This document shows, in pieces, positions 9,409-18,689 of a DNA stretch of 64,000 bases. A program made the translations under genes and the position numbers. Below the pieces are notes generated by a model. It saw only the letters and a list, made by a program, of their open reading frames with translations. It searched no databases and had not been told where the DNA came from. Positions within the stretch are counted from its first letter, which is position 1. Each line of letters begins with the position of its first letter. Origin of the DNA: Myxosarcina sp. GI1 (GTDB lineage: Bacteria > Cyanobacteriota > Cyanobacteriia > Cyanobacteriales > Xenococcaceae); the NCBI RefSeq assembly GCF_000756305.1, contig NZ_JRFE01000015.1, positions 130,238 to 194,237 on the forward strand, given 5' to 3'.

Positions 9409-10464
9409 ATGGCACAACTTAGTACTTTAAGCAGCATTCTCTCTCACTGGTATCGACAGCAGCTAACAGCAGCAGAGATAGAGCAATTAATTAAAACTGA
9501 ATTAGCCGATAAACACAGATGTAAGGCTTTCAGAATCGATCGCGCTAACTGTCAGGAGAAACTTGAGGCGCGATCGCAATTATTTAAATTAGTTGCAACT
9601 CCAGTAGTTCAATGGTGTAAAAGCCAGGGATTTGAGCGGCAAGAAGATATTTTACTCATGCTCTGGAGATTATGGTTGCCATTAGCCATGCAGCTAGACG
9701 CAACTAGAAACAAATTAGGCAGAACCTCGATCGAAGGCATACTAGGAGGACAGGGAACGGGGAAAAGCACATTAGCCAGTATTTTAAAGCTAATTTTGAA
9801 CCAATTAGGACATTCAGTAGCCATCCTGTCCATCGACGATCTTTATTTGACTTATGCCGAAAGACAACAACTACAGCAACAAGATCCTCGTTTAATCTGG
9901 CGCGGTCCTCCAGGTACTCATGATGTAAACTTGGGCTTACAGGTTATCGAGAGATGTTTATCAGCAAATACTAGCGAACCTATTTTGTTACCTCGCTTTG
10001 ATAAATCGGCTTTTGAAGGGGCGGGCGATCGCACTACCCCAGAAGCCATAGAGAAGATAGATATTTTGCTGTTTGAAGGCTGGTTTGTAGGGGTACAGCC
10101 TATAGATGATAGAGTATTCGAGAATCCTCTAGAACCAATTACTACCTCTGAAGATTGTCAATTTGCTAGAGATAACAATCGAAGACTCAAAGCTTATTTA
10201 CCACTGTGGGAAAAACTAGATAGCCTTATCGTACTCAATCCTGTCGATTATCGTCTCAGCCAACAGTGGCGTAAAGAAGCCGAACAAAAAATGAAACAAC
10301 AGGGCAAAACAGGTATGAGTGATGCCGAAATCGATCGCTTTGTTGAATATTTTTGGCAAGCTCTGCATCCAGAACTATTTATTGCACCGCTAATTAATAA
10401 CCGCAATTTAGTTAACCTGGTTATCGAGATCGAGCGCGATCGTAGCATTGGCAAGATTTATTAA
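9409..10464 (+). CDS. glyK: D-glycerate 3-kinase, plant/cyanobacterial type
   Basis: A 351-residue P-loop kinase that converts D-glycerate to 3-phosphoglycerate, the last step of photorespiratory glycolate recycling, feeding the Calvin cycle. Walker A is GGQGTGKS (about 113-120). It is followed by ILSIDDLYLTY and the motif WRGPPGTHD characteristic of the GLYK family, then LLPRFDKSAFEGAGDR and LLFEGWFVG. Length and motif order match the plant-type enzyme. It is monocistronic, with a hairpin following its stop. Confidence 0.92.
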   Translation: MAQLSTLSSILSHWYRQQLTAAEIEQLIKTELADKHRCKAFRIDRANCQEKLEARSQLFKLVATPVVQWCKSQGFERQEDILLMLWRLWLPLAMQLDATRNKLGRTSIEGILGGQGTGKSTLASILKLILNQLGHSVAILSIDDLYLTYAERQQLQQQDPRLIWRGPPGTHDVNLGLQVIERCLSANTSEPILLPRFDKSAFEGAGDRTTPEAIEKIDILLFEGWFVGVQPIDDRVFENPLEPITTSEDCQFARDNNRRLKAYLPLWEKLDSLIVLNPVDYRLSQQWRKEAEQKMKQQGKTGMSDAEIDRFVEYFWQALHPELFIAPLINNRNLVNLVIEIERDRSIGKIY

Positions 10465-10502
10465 AAAAGACTTTAGGCTTTAGTAAAAGTAGACAGTCTT
10501 TT
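10465..10502 (+). terminator. Hairpin after glyK, likely terminator
   Basis: AAAAGACT at 10465-10472 and AGTCTTTT at 10495-10502 form an 8-bp stem with a 22-base loop immediately after the glyK stop codon, with A and T tracts on the two arms. Confidence 0.5.
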
Positions 10503-10588
10503 AAGCAAGGGGGCGGAGAGATTTTTTTGTCCGACTGATTTTTCCCCTGTTCCTCAGCACCCTGCCCCCAAGCGAAGCGGTGCTTCTT

Positions 10589-11194
10589 TTAACTGCCATA
10601 AACTCTCTGTCCATCTCCTGGTAATAAAGTTAGCATTCTGGGATTAATTTTTTCTCCCGTAGTTACTTCCACATCTTCGTCCCAGACTTCAATCGATAGA
10701 ACTTTGTTATTAGCGCGGTAATCGTAGTAAGTACATTTGCTAGCGGTGCGGTTTAAAGTCGTACCCGTACGAGTCATAGTAGCTTTACCAGAGCCAACTA
10801 AACTATAGATTTCATCGGCATAAGTCAACTGTTTGGGAGGTGTACCGCTAATGTCAATTTGGTTATTGGGTTCGAGCAATGCTACCTCTACGCGATCGTC
10901 TTCATCTACCGACAGCCATGCAAGCCGATCGTCTGTTTGGAGTAAATATTCCAGCCAGATATAGCCATTGTCATCATAAGTCAGCTTACCCTCTACCACC
11001 CAATCTGTGTCTAAATACTGAACGATATCGCCAATTTCTAAGTTAAAAATATTGCGTTCTAAAGCTGGTAGCTGCGGGCTAGTTTTACCTTGGGGAAGAA
11101 CACCCTTTTGTTGCAGTACAAGTAATACTATAGCTCCAATAACTGCTGCGATCGCCACTAACCAAACCATAAATTTATTTCTCCTGCCGCTCAA
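10589..11194 (-). CDS. DUF4178 membrane-anchored protein
   Basis: A 201-residue protein with one N-terminal membrane anchor (about residues 8-27), followed by a DUF4178 beta-rich domain: IGDIVQYLDTDWVVEG, then YIWLEYLL, a WLSVDEDD segment, and later CTYYDYRA and LSIEVWDEDVEVTTG. It lies 66 bases downstream of the membrane spermidine-synthase-like gene on the same strand, so the two are probably co-transcribed. DUF4178 genes are found next to polyamine-synthase-like genes in other bacteria. The biochemical role is not known. Confidence 0.85.
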   Translation of the reverse strand: MSGRRNKFMVWLVAIAAVIGAIVLLVLQQKGVLPQGKTSPQLPALERNIFNLEIGDIVQYLDTDWVVEGKLTYDDNGYIWLEYLLQTDDRLAWLSVDEDDRVEVALLEPNNQIDISGTPPKQLTYADEIYSLVGSGKATMTRTGTTLNRTASKCTYYDYRANNKVLSIEVWDEDVEVTTGEKINPRMLTLLPGDGQRVYGS

Positions 11195-11260
11195 CTATTA
11201 ATTATTGGATTTAAAAGTAGAAAAAATTTCTCTTTAATTTTTTAGTGCCTAGTGCCTTTT

Positions 11261-12823
11261 CTAATATGCAAACCAACGACGATCTGACTGATAGCGAGTA
11301 ATAACTGGATCGGAAAGTCGATTGATATCTACTCGATCTAAAGTTATGTCTCCAGGTAAGTCAAATAAATGATGTAAATTTGTTGCGGTGAGAAAACGAG
11401 TAGTAACGGGCAACTGCAACCTGGTATCATCGATATTTTGTCTCGACGCTAACACAAATCCCCAAAGACCAAAGCTAGGAACGTTAGTTACGTAAGGATG
11501 GGAAATTAAACCTACTTCTGCTATGGTTGCTGCAATACAGCTAATTACTTTGGGTGCAAAAAATGGACTGGAAGCTTGTGTAACTAGTATCCCTGTATCG
11601 CTGAGGCGACTTAATAAACGACGATAAAAACCTACTGCATATAGCTTGGCGATAATTTCGCGATCGGGGTCGGGAAAATCGGCAATAATTACATCAAATT
11701 GAGTTGGTAACTTGGGTGCAATTTGAAAAGCATCGCCATAAATCACCTTAACGCGTGGATCGGCAAATGAATTTTGATTGACTTTGACTAACTGCGGATA
11801 ACTGCTAGCTAACTTAACTACTTCTGGATCTAGTTCGATTAAAGTTACTTGCTCTACTTCCTGCCATTTTAAAACTTCTCGCAGTGCCATTCCATCTCCC
11901 GCACCCATAATTAATACCTTTTGGCGATCGCCGCTAGCACTCATTGCGGGATGTACTAAGGCTTCATGGTAGCGATATTCATCAAAGGTTGATAGCTGCA
12001 AGTCACCATCGAGGAATAGCCGTAAATCTTCTCCCTGACGGGTTAAAACGATACGCTGTACGGCTGACTGAATGCGACGCACTACAGGAGCTTGATAGAG
12101 ATCGTTTTCTAACCTGTTGCTCAAAGAAGTAGCCAGAGGAGACAAAATTATTAGAGCGATCGCAACTATCAAACCTACATAGCCCCAGCGTCGCAATTGG
12201 CTAAATTTTTGTCCGATAAAAAACGCCATCAGTGCGGGAAAAGCACCGAGAATAAAAGCAGTGGGAAACATTCCCAACCAGGGCAACAACAATACGGGAA
12301 AAGCTAACGAGCCGAGCAAAGCACCTAAGTAATCTAAAGCTAATACGCCTGCTAGAGCTTCTCTAACTCCTGCTTCTAGTTCTAATACTCTAGTAAGTAA
12401 GGGAACTTCTAAACCTGCCAAAATTCCCAATAAAACCGTAGCTAAAAACAACCCCAACCAAAGATAGCCATCGGCAATAAAAAGAGCAAACAAACTTAGA
12501 GGTAATAATGCCGTCAGAGGTGCAATTAACAGTTCGACTTTAATAAAAGCTGCAAGTAACTGCTGCTGAGAAGCTTTTTTACTGGCAGTATCGGCAGCAA
12601 TATACTGACTGAGGTAAGAACCAATACCCATCGCCGCTAAAAAACCACCAACAGCCACACCATAAGCCAAAGCCTGGTTGCCTACCAAATAGCTTGCCAG
12701 AGTACCTAAAAGCAACTCTACTGCTAACCCACAACCAGAAGAAACCGCCGCCGTTACTAACAATAATCGTCGCTGAGTTTTATTTAACTGGCGATCGCTT
12801 GCGATAGGTAATTTATTTGGCAT
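11261..12823 (-). CDS. Membrane-embedded spermidine-synthase-like aminopropyltransferase
   Basis: A 520-residue protein with two parts. The N-terminal 240 residues are a multi-helix membrane domain starting LLVTAAVSSGCGLAVELLLG. The C-terminal part is a Rossmann methyltransferase-like spermidine synthase domain with MGAGDGMALREVLKW (cofactor loop), VTLIELDPEVV, a DAFQ segment and DVIIADFPDPD. The last of these is the usual catalytic Asp region, here DFPDP rather than the common DxTDP. The family is annotated as polyamine aminopropyltransferase, though membrane-fused members are poorly characterised. It heads a two-gene unit with the DUF4178 gene. Confidence 0.85.
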   Translation of the reverse strand: MPNKLPIASDRQLNKTQRRLLLVTAAVSSGCGLAVELLLGTLASYLVGNQALAYGVAVGGFLAAMGIGSYLSQYIAADTASKKASQQQLLAAFIKVELLIAPLTALLPLSLFALFIADGYLWLGLFLATVLLGILAGLEVPLLTRVLELEAGVREALAGVLALDYLGALLGSLAFPVLLLPWLGMFPTAFILGAFPALMAFFIGQKFSQLRRWGYVGLIVAIALIILSPLATSLSNRLENDLYQAPVVRRIQSAVQRIVLTRQGEDLRLFLDGDLQLSTFDEYRYHEALVHPAMSASGDRQKVLIMGAGDGMALREVLKWQEVEQVTLIELDPEVVKLASSYPQLVKVNQNSFADPRVKVIYGDAFQIAPKLPTQFDVIIADFPDPDREIIAKLYAVGFYRRLLSRLSDTGILVTQASSPFFAPKVISCIAATIAEVGLISHPYVTNVPSFGLWGFVLASRQNIDDTRLQLPVTTRFLTATNLHHLFDLPGDITLDRVDINRLSDPVITRYQSDRRWFAY

Positions 12824-12920
12824 TAGTTGTGAATTATACTGACTAGATACTTACACTAGTTTTATTGCATTTTAATAAAATTAGTGAAAACTCAAAGAAT
12901 AGAGTATGCGGTAAAAAACA

Positions 12921-13178
12921 ATGGAAGAACTCGTACAGTTAAGGCAGATGGTGCTGATGTGCAAAACGACCGAAGCGATCGCCTTAATTGACGAACTCGA
13001 AGAAATGAGCAAAAGAGCAATTATCAGAAATATTGAATCTTATTTGGTATTGTTGCTTTCTTATTTAATTAAACATCAAGCCGAGCAAAGAATGACTAAC
13101 GTTCTGGCTACGACAACGTTAGCCCTGATCGCAGTCGAAGAGCTAATTCATAGATGGCATCAATTGTTAATGCAGTAG
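12921..13178 (+). CDS. Small helical protein with weak DUF29-like centre
   Basis: An 85-residue, largely helical protein. The segment IDELEEMSKRAIIRNIESYL followed by VLLLSYLIKHQAEQR recalls the helical core of DUF29, a cyanobacterial family of about 145 residues, but both ends differ and the length is short. It could be a truncated family member or unrelated. It is divergent from the spermidine-synthase-like gene, 97 bases away. Function unknown. Confidence 0.5.
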   Translation: MEELVQLRQMVLMCKTTEAIALIDELEEMSKRAIIRNIESYLVLLLSYLIKHQAEQRMTNVLATTTLALIAVEELIHRWHQLLMQ

Positions 13179-13706
13179 TAAAAATAAAAAAACTAAATAC
13201 CAGAAATAAAAACTCTTTCGATCTTAAAGAAAATGATTGAGATGATTATTTGGAAGAAGCGATCTAATTAGCAAGTGCTGAAAATTATATTTGAGATAAA
13301 AAAAGTTTTACCGATTGTATTTAATTGCATACAGCTAAGTTTTATGTTTAAAATTTGTTTGCGCTTAATTTTATACAAAGTAGATCTGGCTTGAAATAAT
13401 TAACTACGTTTAGTTTTATAAACTAAGTCAAAGTAATTGTTCTAGATAGGGTTTGGCTGTATTTACATTCTGAAACCTACGTAAGCTTTTCTACCCTTAC
13501 CTACTAATTACCGATTTAACAGTTTTTTATTGTCTAATTGAAGATAGTGATTTTACAAAAACATCTCAATAAATAACTTGTAATTACAAGTGTATAAGCT
13601 TTAACATTTTTATTTTTGTATATAGATTAAATTGTTGTATAAGTAAAAATTGTTTATATAGATATTCTGACTGAGTTACGAGTAAACAAACTTATAAAGA
13701 AAACAC
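13179..13706 (+). other. AT-rich intergenic region upstream of the sarcosine oxidase gene
   Basis: A 528-base stretch without a credible gene. It holds the 16-bp palindrome at 13576-13591 and, downstream of it, AT-rich promoter-like sequence with repeated TGTATAAG words (13592 and 13635 areas). A strong promoter cannot be assigned by eye. Confidence 0.6.
13576..13591. promoter_or_regulatory. 16-bp perfect palindrome, predicted operator copy 1
   Basis: ACTTGTAATTACAAGT is a perfect palindrome centred 123 bases upstream of the sarcosine oxidase start. The identical 16 bases recur at 25188-25203 upstream of the Rieske oxygenase. The core GTAATTAC resembles operators of the HutC branch of GntR regulators (GT-n4-AC), and a HutC-type regulator is encoded at 27437-28189. 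Assignment to that regulator is inference. Confidence 0.65.
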
Positions 13707-14861
13707 ATGAGCGAAAACTTTGACGTTATTGTCTTAGGTGCAGGAGGTATGGGAAGTGCTGCTGCTTACTATCTCTCCAAAGCCAACCAAAAAGTTCTGT
13801 TGCTAGAGCAATTTGAACTCAATCATCAGCAAGGTAGTTCTTATGGCTACTCCCGTGTTATTCGATATTCATATGACAATCCCGTATATGTCGAGCTAAT
13901 GCGAGCGGCTTATCCATTATGGTTCGCTTTGCAGGAAGAGGCTAAAGAAACTCTATACGTGCGAACGGGAGGACTGGATTTTGGTCTGCCCAGTCAACCG
14001 ACTTTTGCTAAATTACGCCACAGCATGGATCGAGCTAAACTCCAATACGAACATTTGACTGCTGCTGAGGCAGGCGATCGCTTTCCGCAATTTCAGTTCG
14101 AGTCTGGTATGGAGGCACTATATCAGCATGAAACTGGTTTGTTAGCAGCTTCTAAATGCGTCCTGGCGCATACTCGGTGTGCGATCGAGCGAGGAGCTAT
14201 TTTCAAAGATCGTACTCCCGTAACCGAAATAAAAGTTGGCAGCGACTCGGTAGAAGTTACTACCCCTACCGAGACATACAGTGCTGGTGCGATCGTAATT
14301 ACCGCAGGCAGTTGGGCAAAACAACTTCTGGAAAGACAGGGAATCGAACTACCTTTAAAAGTTATGCCCTGTCAGCTAGGCTTTTTTGAACCAGACCAGC
14401 CAGCCGAGTATGAACCAGGACGCTTTCCCGTCTTCTTTGCTCACATGAATGGAGACTATGGAGAAATGCCCTACGGTATTCCCAGTCATGATGGTTCTGG
14501 ACTAAAAGTAACGACTTTCTACGGCTGGAACACAGTAAATTCTCCTGCTGAAGTAGACTATACTCCCGACCCCGATTGGATCGAGCGAATGCGGGGCTTT
14601 ATCGCTAGATATATTCCTAAAGCAAACGGTTCTTTAGTGTCAACCCGTCGCTGTCTGTATACCATGACCCCCGATAAAGACTTTGTTATCGATCGCCATC
14701 GAGAATATCCCCACGTAGTCTTTGGAGCGGGTTTTTCGGGACACGGATTTAAGTTTACTACTCTAATCGGCAGTATTTTAGCAGACTTGGCACTTAAAGG
14801 CGAAACCGAACACGACATCAGCTTGTTTGAGCTAGAACGTTTTCAAACAGTAGCGGTATAG
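13707..14861 (+). CDS. Monomeric sarcosine oxidase / N-methyl amino acid oxidase
   Basis: A 384-residue flavoprotein of the MSOX/SolA family, which oxidises sarcosine to glycine with release of formaldehyde and H2O2. The FAD dinucleotide loop is GAGGMGSAAAYYL (about 11-23), followed by the family motif GSSYGYSRVIRYSY. The Cys that carries covalent FAD in the family is present at about residue 316 (RRCLYTMTPD), followed by FGAGFSGHGFKF. Length equals the Bacillus-type enzyme. It begins the island 115 bases after the palindrome and is followed 57 bases later by a second flavoprotein gene, likely one operon. N-methyltryptophan or pipecolate specificity cannot be excluded. Confidence 0.85.
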   Translation: MSENFDVIVLGAGGMGSAAAYYLSKANQKVLLLEQFELNHQQGSSYGYSRVIRYSYDNPVYVELMRAAYPLWFALQEEAKETLYVRTGGLDFGLPSQPTFAKLRHSMDRAKLQYEHLTAAEAGDRFPQFQFESGMEALYQHETGLLAASKCVLAHTRCAIERGAIFKDRTPVTEIKVGSDSVEVTTPTETYSAGAIVITAGSWAKQLLERQGIELPLKVMPCQLGFFEPDQPAEYEPGRFPVFFAHMNGDYGEMPYGIPSHDGSGLKVTTFYGWNTVNSPAEVDYTPDPDWIERMRGFIARYIPKANGSLVSTRRCLYTMTPDKDFVIDRHREYPHVVFGAGFSGHGFKFTTLIGSILADLALKGETEHDISLFELERFQTVAV

Positions 14862-14918
14862 CTTAACTAAGCGCGACTGCATTTTAGTTAGTAAAAAATC
14901 ATCCATATCCCCAAAACT

Positions 14919-16748
14919 ATGAATCAGCTACAGTCTTCTGTCGGTCAGGGCAAAACTTATATTGTCGGTGCGGGAGTGGCAGGGCTTTTAGTTGCCGATG
15001 CTTTAATTGAGTTGAGTAGCTCTAGATCTCAAACCCTACCAAATATTGAAATTATCGACCAGGCATTTAGCGTTGGTGAAAAATTAACTAAAGGTAACGG
15101 GCGTAGCATGACCGTAAGTGAAGGATTGGTAGCAGCAGGAGCAACGCCAGCACAATTACGGGCTGCTTTTACTACCTCGGTTTTTGAAGGCGGAATGTTG
15201 TATCCAGGCTTTGCACCCACCGAAGCAGATCGTCAAGCGATTATTGCTTATATCAAAAGTATGGAAGCAGATGTAGAAGAACAGGCACAAATTCTTGCCC
15301 AACAGGGCATGGAAACAGATGTTAATGCTGCTGCCTTACTAGCTCGTGACGACGCACTGCTAAGATTTGGATTTGCCAACGTCGAGCTATGGCAAGTGTT
15401 TGCTCGGAAAAATCCGATAATTGCTGCCAAGTCTGGTCTGCAAATGAACGAGAAATTTAGAATTTACGAAGGCGCGACAGCAAAAAAACGAGCGATAAAG
15501 GAAGTAGAAAGCATCAATCGTATTGGCGCGGAATTTGGAGCGAGTAGTAGTGCCAGGCTAATTAGTTATCGAGAAGCGATCGCTATCGATCCCGCTCTCA
15601 AGCCATATTTTTTGTCGCGGTTGGACGAGGCTGGCAATTATCAAGGAGCGATTACCATGCAGCCTGGGGGAGTGATTCACGGCGGGCTTTTAGTAAGAGA
15701 ACTAGAACAAAAGCTGCGGCAATTGGGGGTAACTTTTAGTTTAGGGCTAAAAGTCTGCGGTATTGAATTAGACTCTGACGGGCGAATTGTGGGATTGAAA
15801 GTGCTTAAAAATGGAGTAGAGACAGCAATAGGTTCGCCGAAAGATCGCTTTATATGTACTACTGGCTGCGATCGCCTGCTTTCTCAGTCGGGTATTTTCT
15901 CTGAGGAGTTGTTTCCCATTGCTGGAACTAGCATTACTATCCCCGTAGATGAAGAAGCCGTTCGTCGTGGCATTCCTTTTTCTAGAAAGTCTTGGAAACA
16001 AGATGGCGTAGGACCGTTAGTTATCAGTCCTACCTTCTCGGCAAACGATGAATTTATCGCCTTTATAGATGCTCTCGACCCTGCTACTTTCGATCCTCTA
16101 GCCCCAGAAATTAGAGAATTGGAGTTTTTTAGTGCGGAATTTAGCGAATCGTTTGTGGCTCAAACTTTTAATCCCCAGACTATCGATCCCCGTCAGCCAG
16201 ACTTCGATCCCTTTTGTGTTGGTGCTAGAGCAGGTAGCTGGGAACTAAGGATTGGAGGCTTGAAGTTCTATCCAGGTCGGGAAGAAGCACTAGATCTCGA
16301 CCATTCGGGAGTGCGCTGGGCGTTGCACGAACAGATTAAAAAGGCGATCGAGTTTATGCCAGAACTAATGTCTCATGTCTTGCAGCGATCGCTTCCTACA
16401 GTCGATACCGATGGCTACCAAGGCGATCGAGTTACTGCAGAAGATTTACTCAAACTTCAGCCCTGGACGGGAGCTAGACCGATGTACGACAAAGGTATGG
16501 CAGCAGTGGGAGCTTTTTGTAGTAATGGCTATGCTATAGTCGGTACGGGGTCTTGGGGAATGGCTTGCGGTCTTGGTAATGCAGCAATTATCGCTCAATT
16601 AGTTAACGAAATTCCTCAAACCGAGCTAAAAGTGGGCAATATGAAATCTCATGGGATTATTGACTATCTCCAGAGAGTTTTACCATCTCGACTTAAAAGA
16701 GCGAATGGATCTTGTCAGAGTCAGATTTTTGAAAGTGAATTGGTCTAA
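14919..16748 (+). CDS. Large FAD-dependent oxidoreductase (DAO-like), unknown substrate
   Basis: A 609-residue protein with an N-terminal dinucleotide loop IVGAGVAGLLVADAL (about 15-29) and a second FAD-contacting part in the middle (MQPGGVIHGGLLVRELEQ), as in D-amino-acid-oxidase-fold enzymes. The C-terminal part has ATGxxxxG-like NGYAIVGTGSWGMACGLG. It is much longer than MSOX (about 390), with long insertions around residues 60-200 and 380-470. No membrane segment or signal peptide is seen. Its position directly behind the sarcosine oxidase suggests an N-methylated or related amino acid substrate. I cannot name the reaction. Confidence 0.7.
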   Translation: MNQLQSSVGQGKTYIVGAGVAGLLVADALIELSSSRSQTLPNIEIIDQAFSVGEKLTKGNGRSMTVSEGLVAAGATPAQLRAAFTTSVFEGGMLYPGFAPTEADRQAIIAYIKSMEADVEEQAQILAQQGMETDVNAAALLARDDALLRFGFANVELWQVFARKNPIIAAKSGLQMNEKFRIYEGATAKKRAIKEVESINRIGAEFGASSSARLISYREAIAIDPALKPYFLSRLDEAGNYQGAITMQPGGVIHGGLLVRELEQKLRQLGVTFSLGLKVCGIELDSDGRIVGLKVLKNGVETAIGSPKDRFICTTGCDRLLSQSGIFSEELFPIAGTSITIPVDEEAVRRGIPFSRKSWKQDGVGPLVISPTFSANDEFIAFIDALDPATFDPLAPEIRELEFFSAEFSESFVAQTFNPQTIDPRQPDFDPFCVGARAGSWELRIGGLKFYPGREEALDLDHSGVRWALHEQIKKAIEFMPELMSHVLQRSLPTVDTDGYQGDRVTAEDLLKLQPWTGARPMYDKGMAAVGAFCSNGYAIVGTGSWGMACGLGNAAIIAQLVNEIPQTELKVGNMKSHGIIDYLQRVLPSRLKRANGSCQSQIFESELV

Positions 16749-17086
16749 AATTATCCTCTGATTGGGCTGGACTAATACTAATTCACTAAAATTTTCCGAG
16801 CATAAGAGCAGGGGAGCGTAGTGCAGCTTACAAAGGTATGTTTTTAATAATTGAATGATTTACTGGTAAAACTGAAACGGAAAATCAAGGATATGTCTTC
16901 CCCTACCTCCCTAATTTTTCTACTTCCCCACCTAACTTTACAGTTAAATCTAAAAATCATACATTTGAAAGGCAGGGTGCAGGAAGATTTTTGGGCTACT
17001 AGATCCTCTTGTTCTCTGCACCCAAGCGATGCTCTCTTGCCTCGAAGCCGCTCCCAAGCAAAGCGATGCCCTACTTCCTTTATGCT
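16749..17086 (+). other. Intergenic region between convergent genes, with degenerate repeats
   Basis: A 338-base stretch between the converging oxidoreductase and porin genes. It contains GC-richer words (CCCAAGCGATGC, CCCAAGCAAAGCGATGCC) resembling a segment near 10567-10585 (CCCCCAAGCGAAGCGGTGC). These look like scattered short cyanobacterial repeats. A 79-codon open frame here has repeat-like, low-complexity content and is not taken as a gene. Confidence 0.45.
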
Positions 17087-18649
17087 TTAAAACCTAAAAA
17101 TAGTTCGCAAGGTTCCGACATAAATAGTGCTATTATCTGAGTCACCGTTAGGATTAAATAAAGCATAACCGCCAGGCGTAAGCAGAATAAAGTCGTTCAA
17201 AGCGTATTGATATTCTACGTTCAAAAGATAGGGTGTATCTGGATCGTCATTTAGGGCATCTCCTCCAGAATCAACTAGACTAGGTGGCTGTCCAAAACTG
17301 ACAATAAAAGTCGAGCCTTCTTTTAGTAAATCGGTGTAAGTTACGTAGGCATTCCAGTTTAAAATGTCGGCATCAGCATTGCCTTCAGTTACCGAAGCAG
17401 TAGTATAACCAAAGTAACCGCCAACTGACAGTCGTTCTATAACTCGGAAGCTGGTAGCAAAACCATAGTTATTAGAGGTGTTGGCGCGATCGTCAAAAGG
17501 ATCGGTTGCCGCATCAGTTCCGACAAAGCCAGCAAGATCGTAGCCACTACCCGCACCCTGATAGGCTCTAAGATAAGCAAAAGCCATGTTTAAACGTTCA
17601 TCTAATAAAGAAATATTTAGGTTGGCACCAGCCGTATAGTTACCGTTAAAAAAACCATTGCCAGACTCAGGAGAGGCGGGATTAGCTGCCCAATAACCTA
17701 CTTGAAAATTCACCGAGTCGATAAATTCAAAACCCAAACCAACAGCTGCAGCACCACCGTTGGCATTATCATAAATTAAGTTATTGTAGGCACTGTAAAG
17801 ACTCAGAGCATCATAAGCTATTCCCATCGTGGGAGCAACATCAAAAAAATCATCGACATCAACGCCACTAGTACCGACGAAACCCGTGATTTTATCATTA
17901 ATGGGAAAATTGTAGTATAAAGCATTTATTTCAAAACTATTACCATTATCGCCTTCATAATTTAAAGCTAGAGCATTATTACCGCCAGATACGGCTGGAC
18001 TGGTAACGTTCCTTGCCTGTAGGCGAACTCTCAAGAAATCTTTTCCTGTAAAGCTACTGTCAAAGTTGAGACGAACTTGACTGCTAAAAATAACTTGGTC
18101 GTCAATATCGTCACCGTTGGGCTTTTCGTCGCCAAAAGTTCCCAGAATATAGTTAACAATCTCTACATTGAGTTTAGTGGTAGTCGAAAACTGGTTATCT
18201 TCTAAAAAAGCAGTCCGACTCTCGATATTGTCGATTCTACCTCCAAGACTCGCAAGTTCTGCTTCAAACTCGGTAGTCAATCGCTGCATCGTATCTAAAT
18301 CTTCTCTGGAAATAGCCTCAGAAGAAGCAATCAAACGTTCGATTTGGGTTAGACAAGAATTTAATCCTGCGGCAAATTCATAACGAGTTAGAGCTTGACT
18401 ACCTTTATAGGTCTGGTCGGGAAATCCAGCAATACAGCCATAGCGATCGACTAAGCTTCTCAGAGCTTCATAAGCCCAGTCGGTAGGGTAAACATCTCTT
18501 AGCTGATTGACATTGGTGACTTGCCCCATTTTGTCTTCTGATTCTTGCAGGGGCATGGCATTGAGGCGATCGCCCGTAGATAACAAGACAGCCAAAGTTA
18601 CTGCACCCATAGGGAGCAATTTAAATAAATTATTCATCATGACTCTCAC
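17087..18649 (-). CDS. OprB-type outer-membrane porin with SLH domain
   Basis: A 520-residue cyanobacterial porin. It has a signal peptide (about residues 1-31, ending GDRLNA) and an SLH domain at about 48-110 (DVYPTDWAYEALRSLVDRYG, then GFPDQTYKGSQALTRYEFA). A short coiled coil follows (about 110-150), then a beta-barrel of alternating strands ending in the aromatic TLRTIFRF typical of outer-membrane proteins. Such porins pass ions and small solutes. It lies 40 bases downstream of the fused binding-protein/permease gene on the same strand, so outer- and inner-membrane uptake are likely co-expressed. Confidence 0.88.
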   Translation of the reverse strand: MRVMMNNLFKLLPMGAVTLAVLLSTGDRLNAMPLQESEDKMGQVTNVNQLRDVYPTDWAYEALRSLVDRYGCIAGFPDQTYKGSQALTRYEFAAGLNSCLTQIERLIASSEAISREDLDTMQRLTTEFEAELASLGGRIDNIESRTAFLEDNQFSTTTKLNVEIVNYILGTFGDEKPNGDDIDDQVIFSSQVRLNFDSSFTGKDFLRVRLQARNVTSPAVSGGNNALALNYEGDNGNSFEINALYYNFPINDKITGFVGTSGVDVDDFFDVAPTMGIAYDALSLYSAYNNLIYDNANGGAAAVGLGFEFIDSVNFQVGYWAANPASPESGNGFFNGNYTAGANLNISLLDERLNMAFAYLRAYQGAGSGYDLAGFVGTDAATDPFDDRANTSNNYGFATSFRVIERLSVGGYFGYTTASVTEGNADADILNWNAYVTYTDLLKEGSTFIVSFGQPPSLVDSGGDALNDDPDTPYLLNVEYQYALNDFILLTPGGYALFNPNGDSDNSTIYVGTLRTIFRF

Positions 18650-18689
18650 ACCTTAAATTTGTTTGTAGTTGTCTTTCGTTAATCGAAAG

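Noticed and set aside
13179-13706. Glycine riboswitch upstream of the sarcosine oxidase operon
   Set aside because: No tandem aptamer-like conserved core could be seen; the region is AT-rich with only the palindrome standing out.
16851-17090. 79-codon frame after the 609-residue oxidoreductase
   Set aside because: It covers repeat-like intergenic sequence, overlaps the porin stop region and has no family resemblance.
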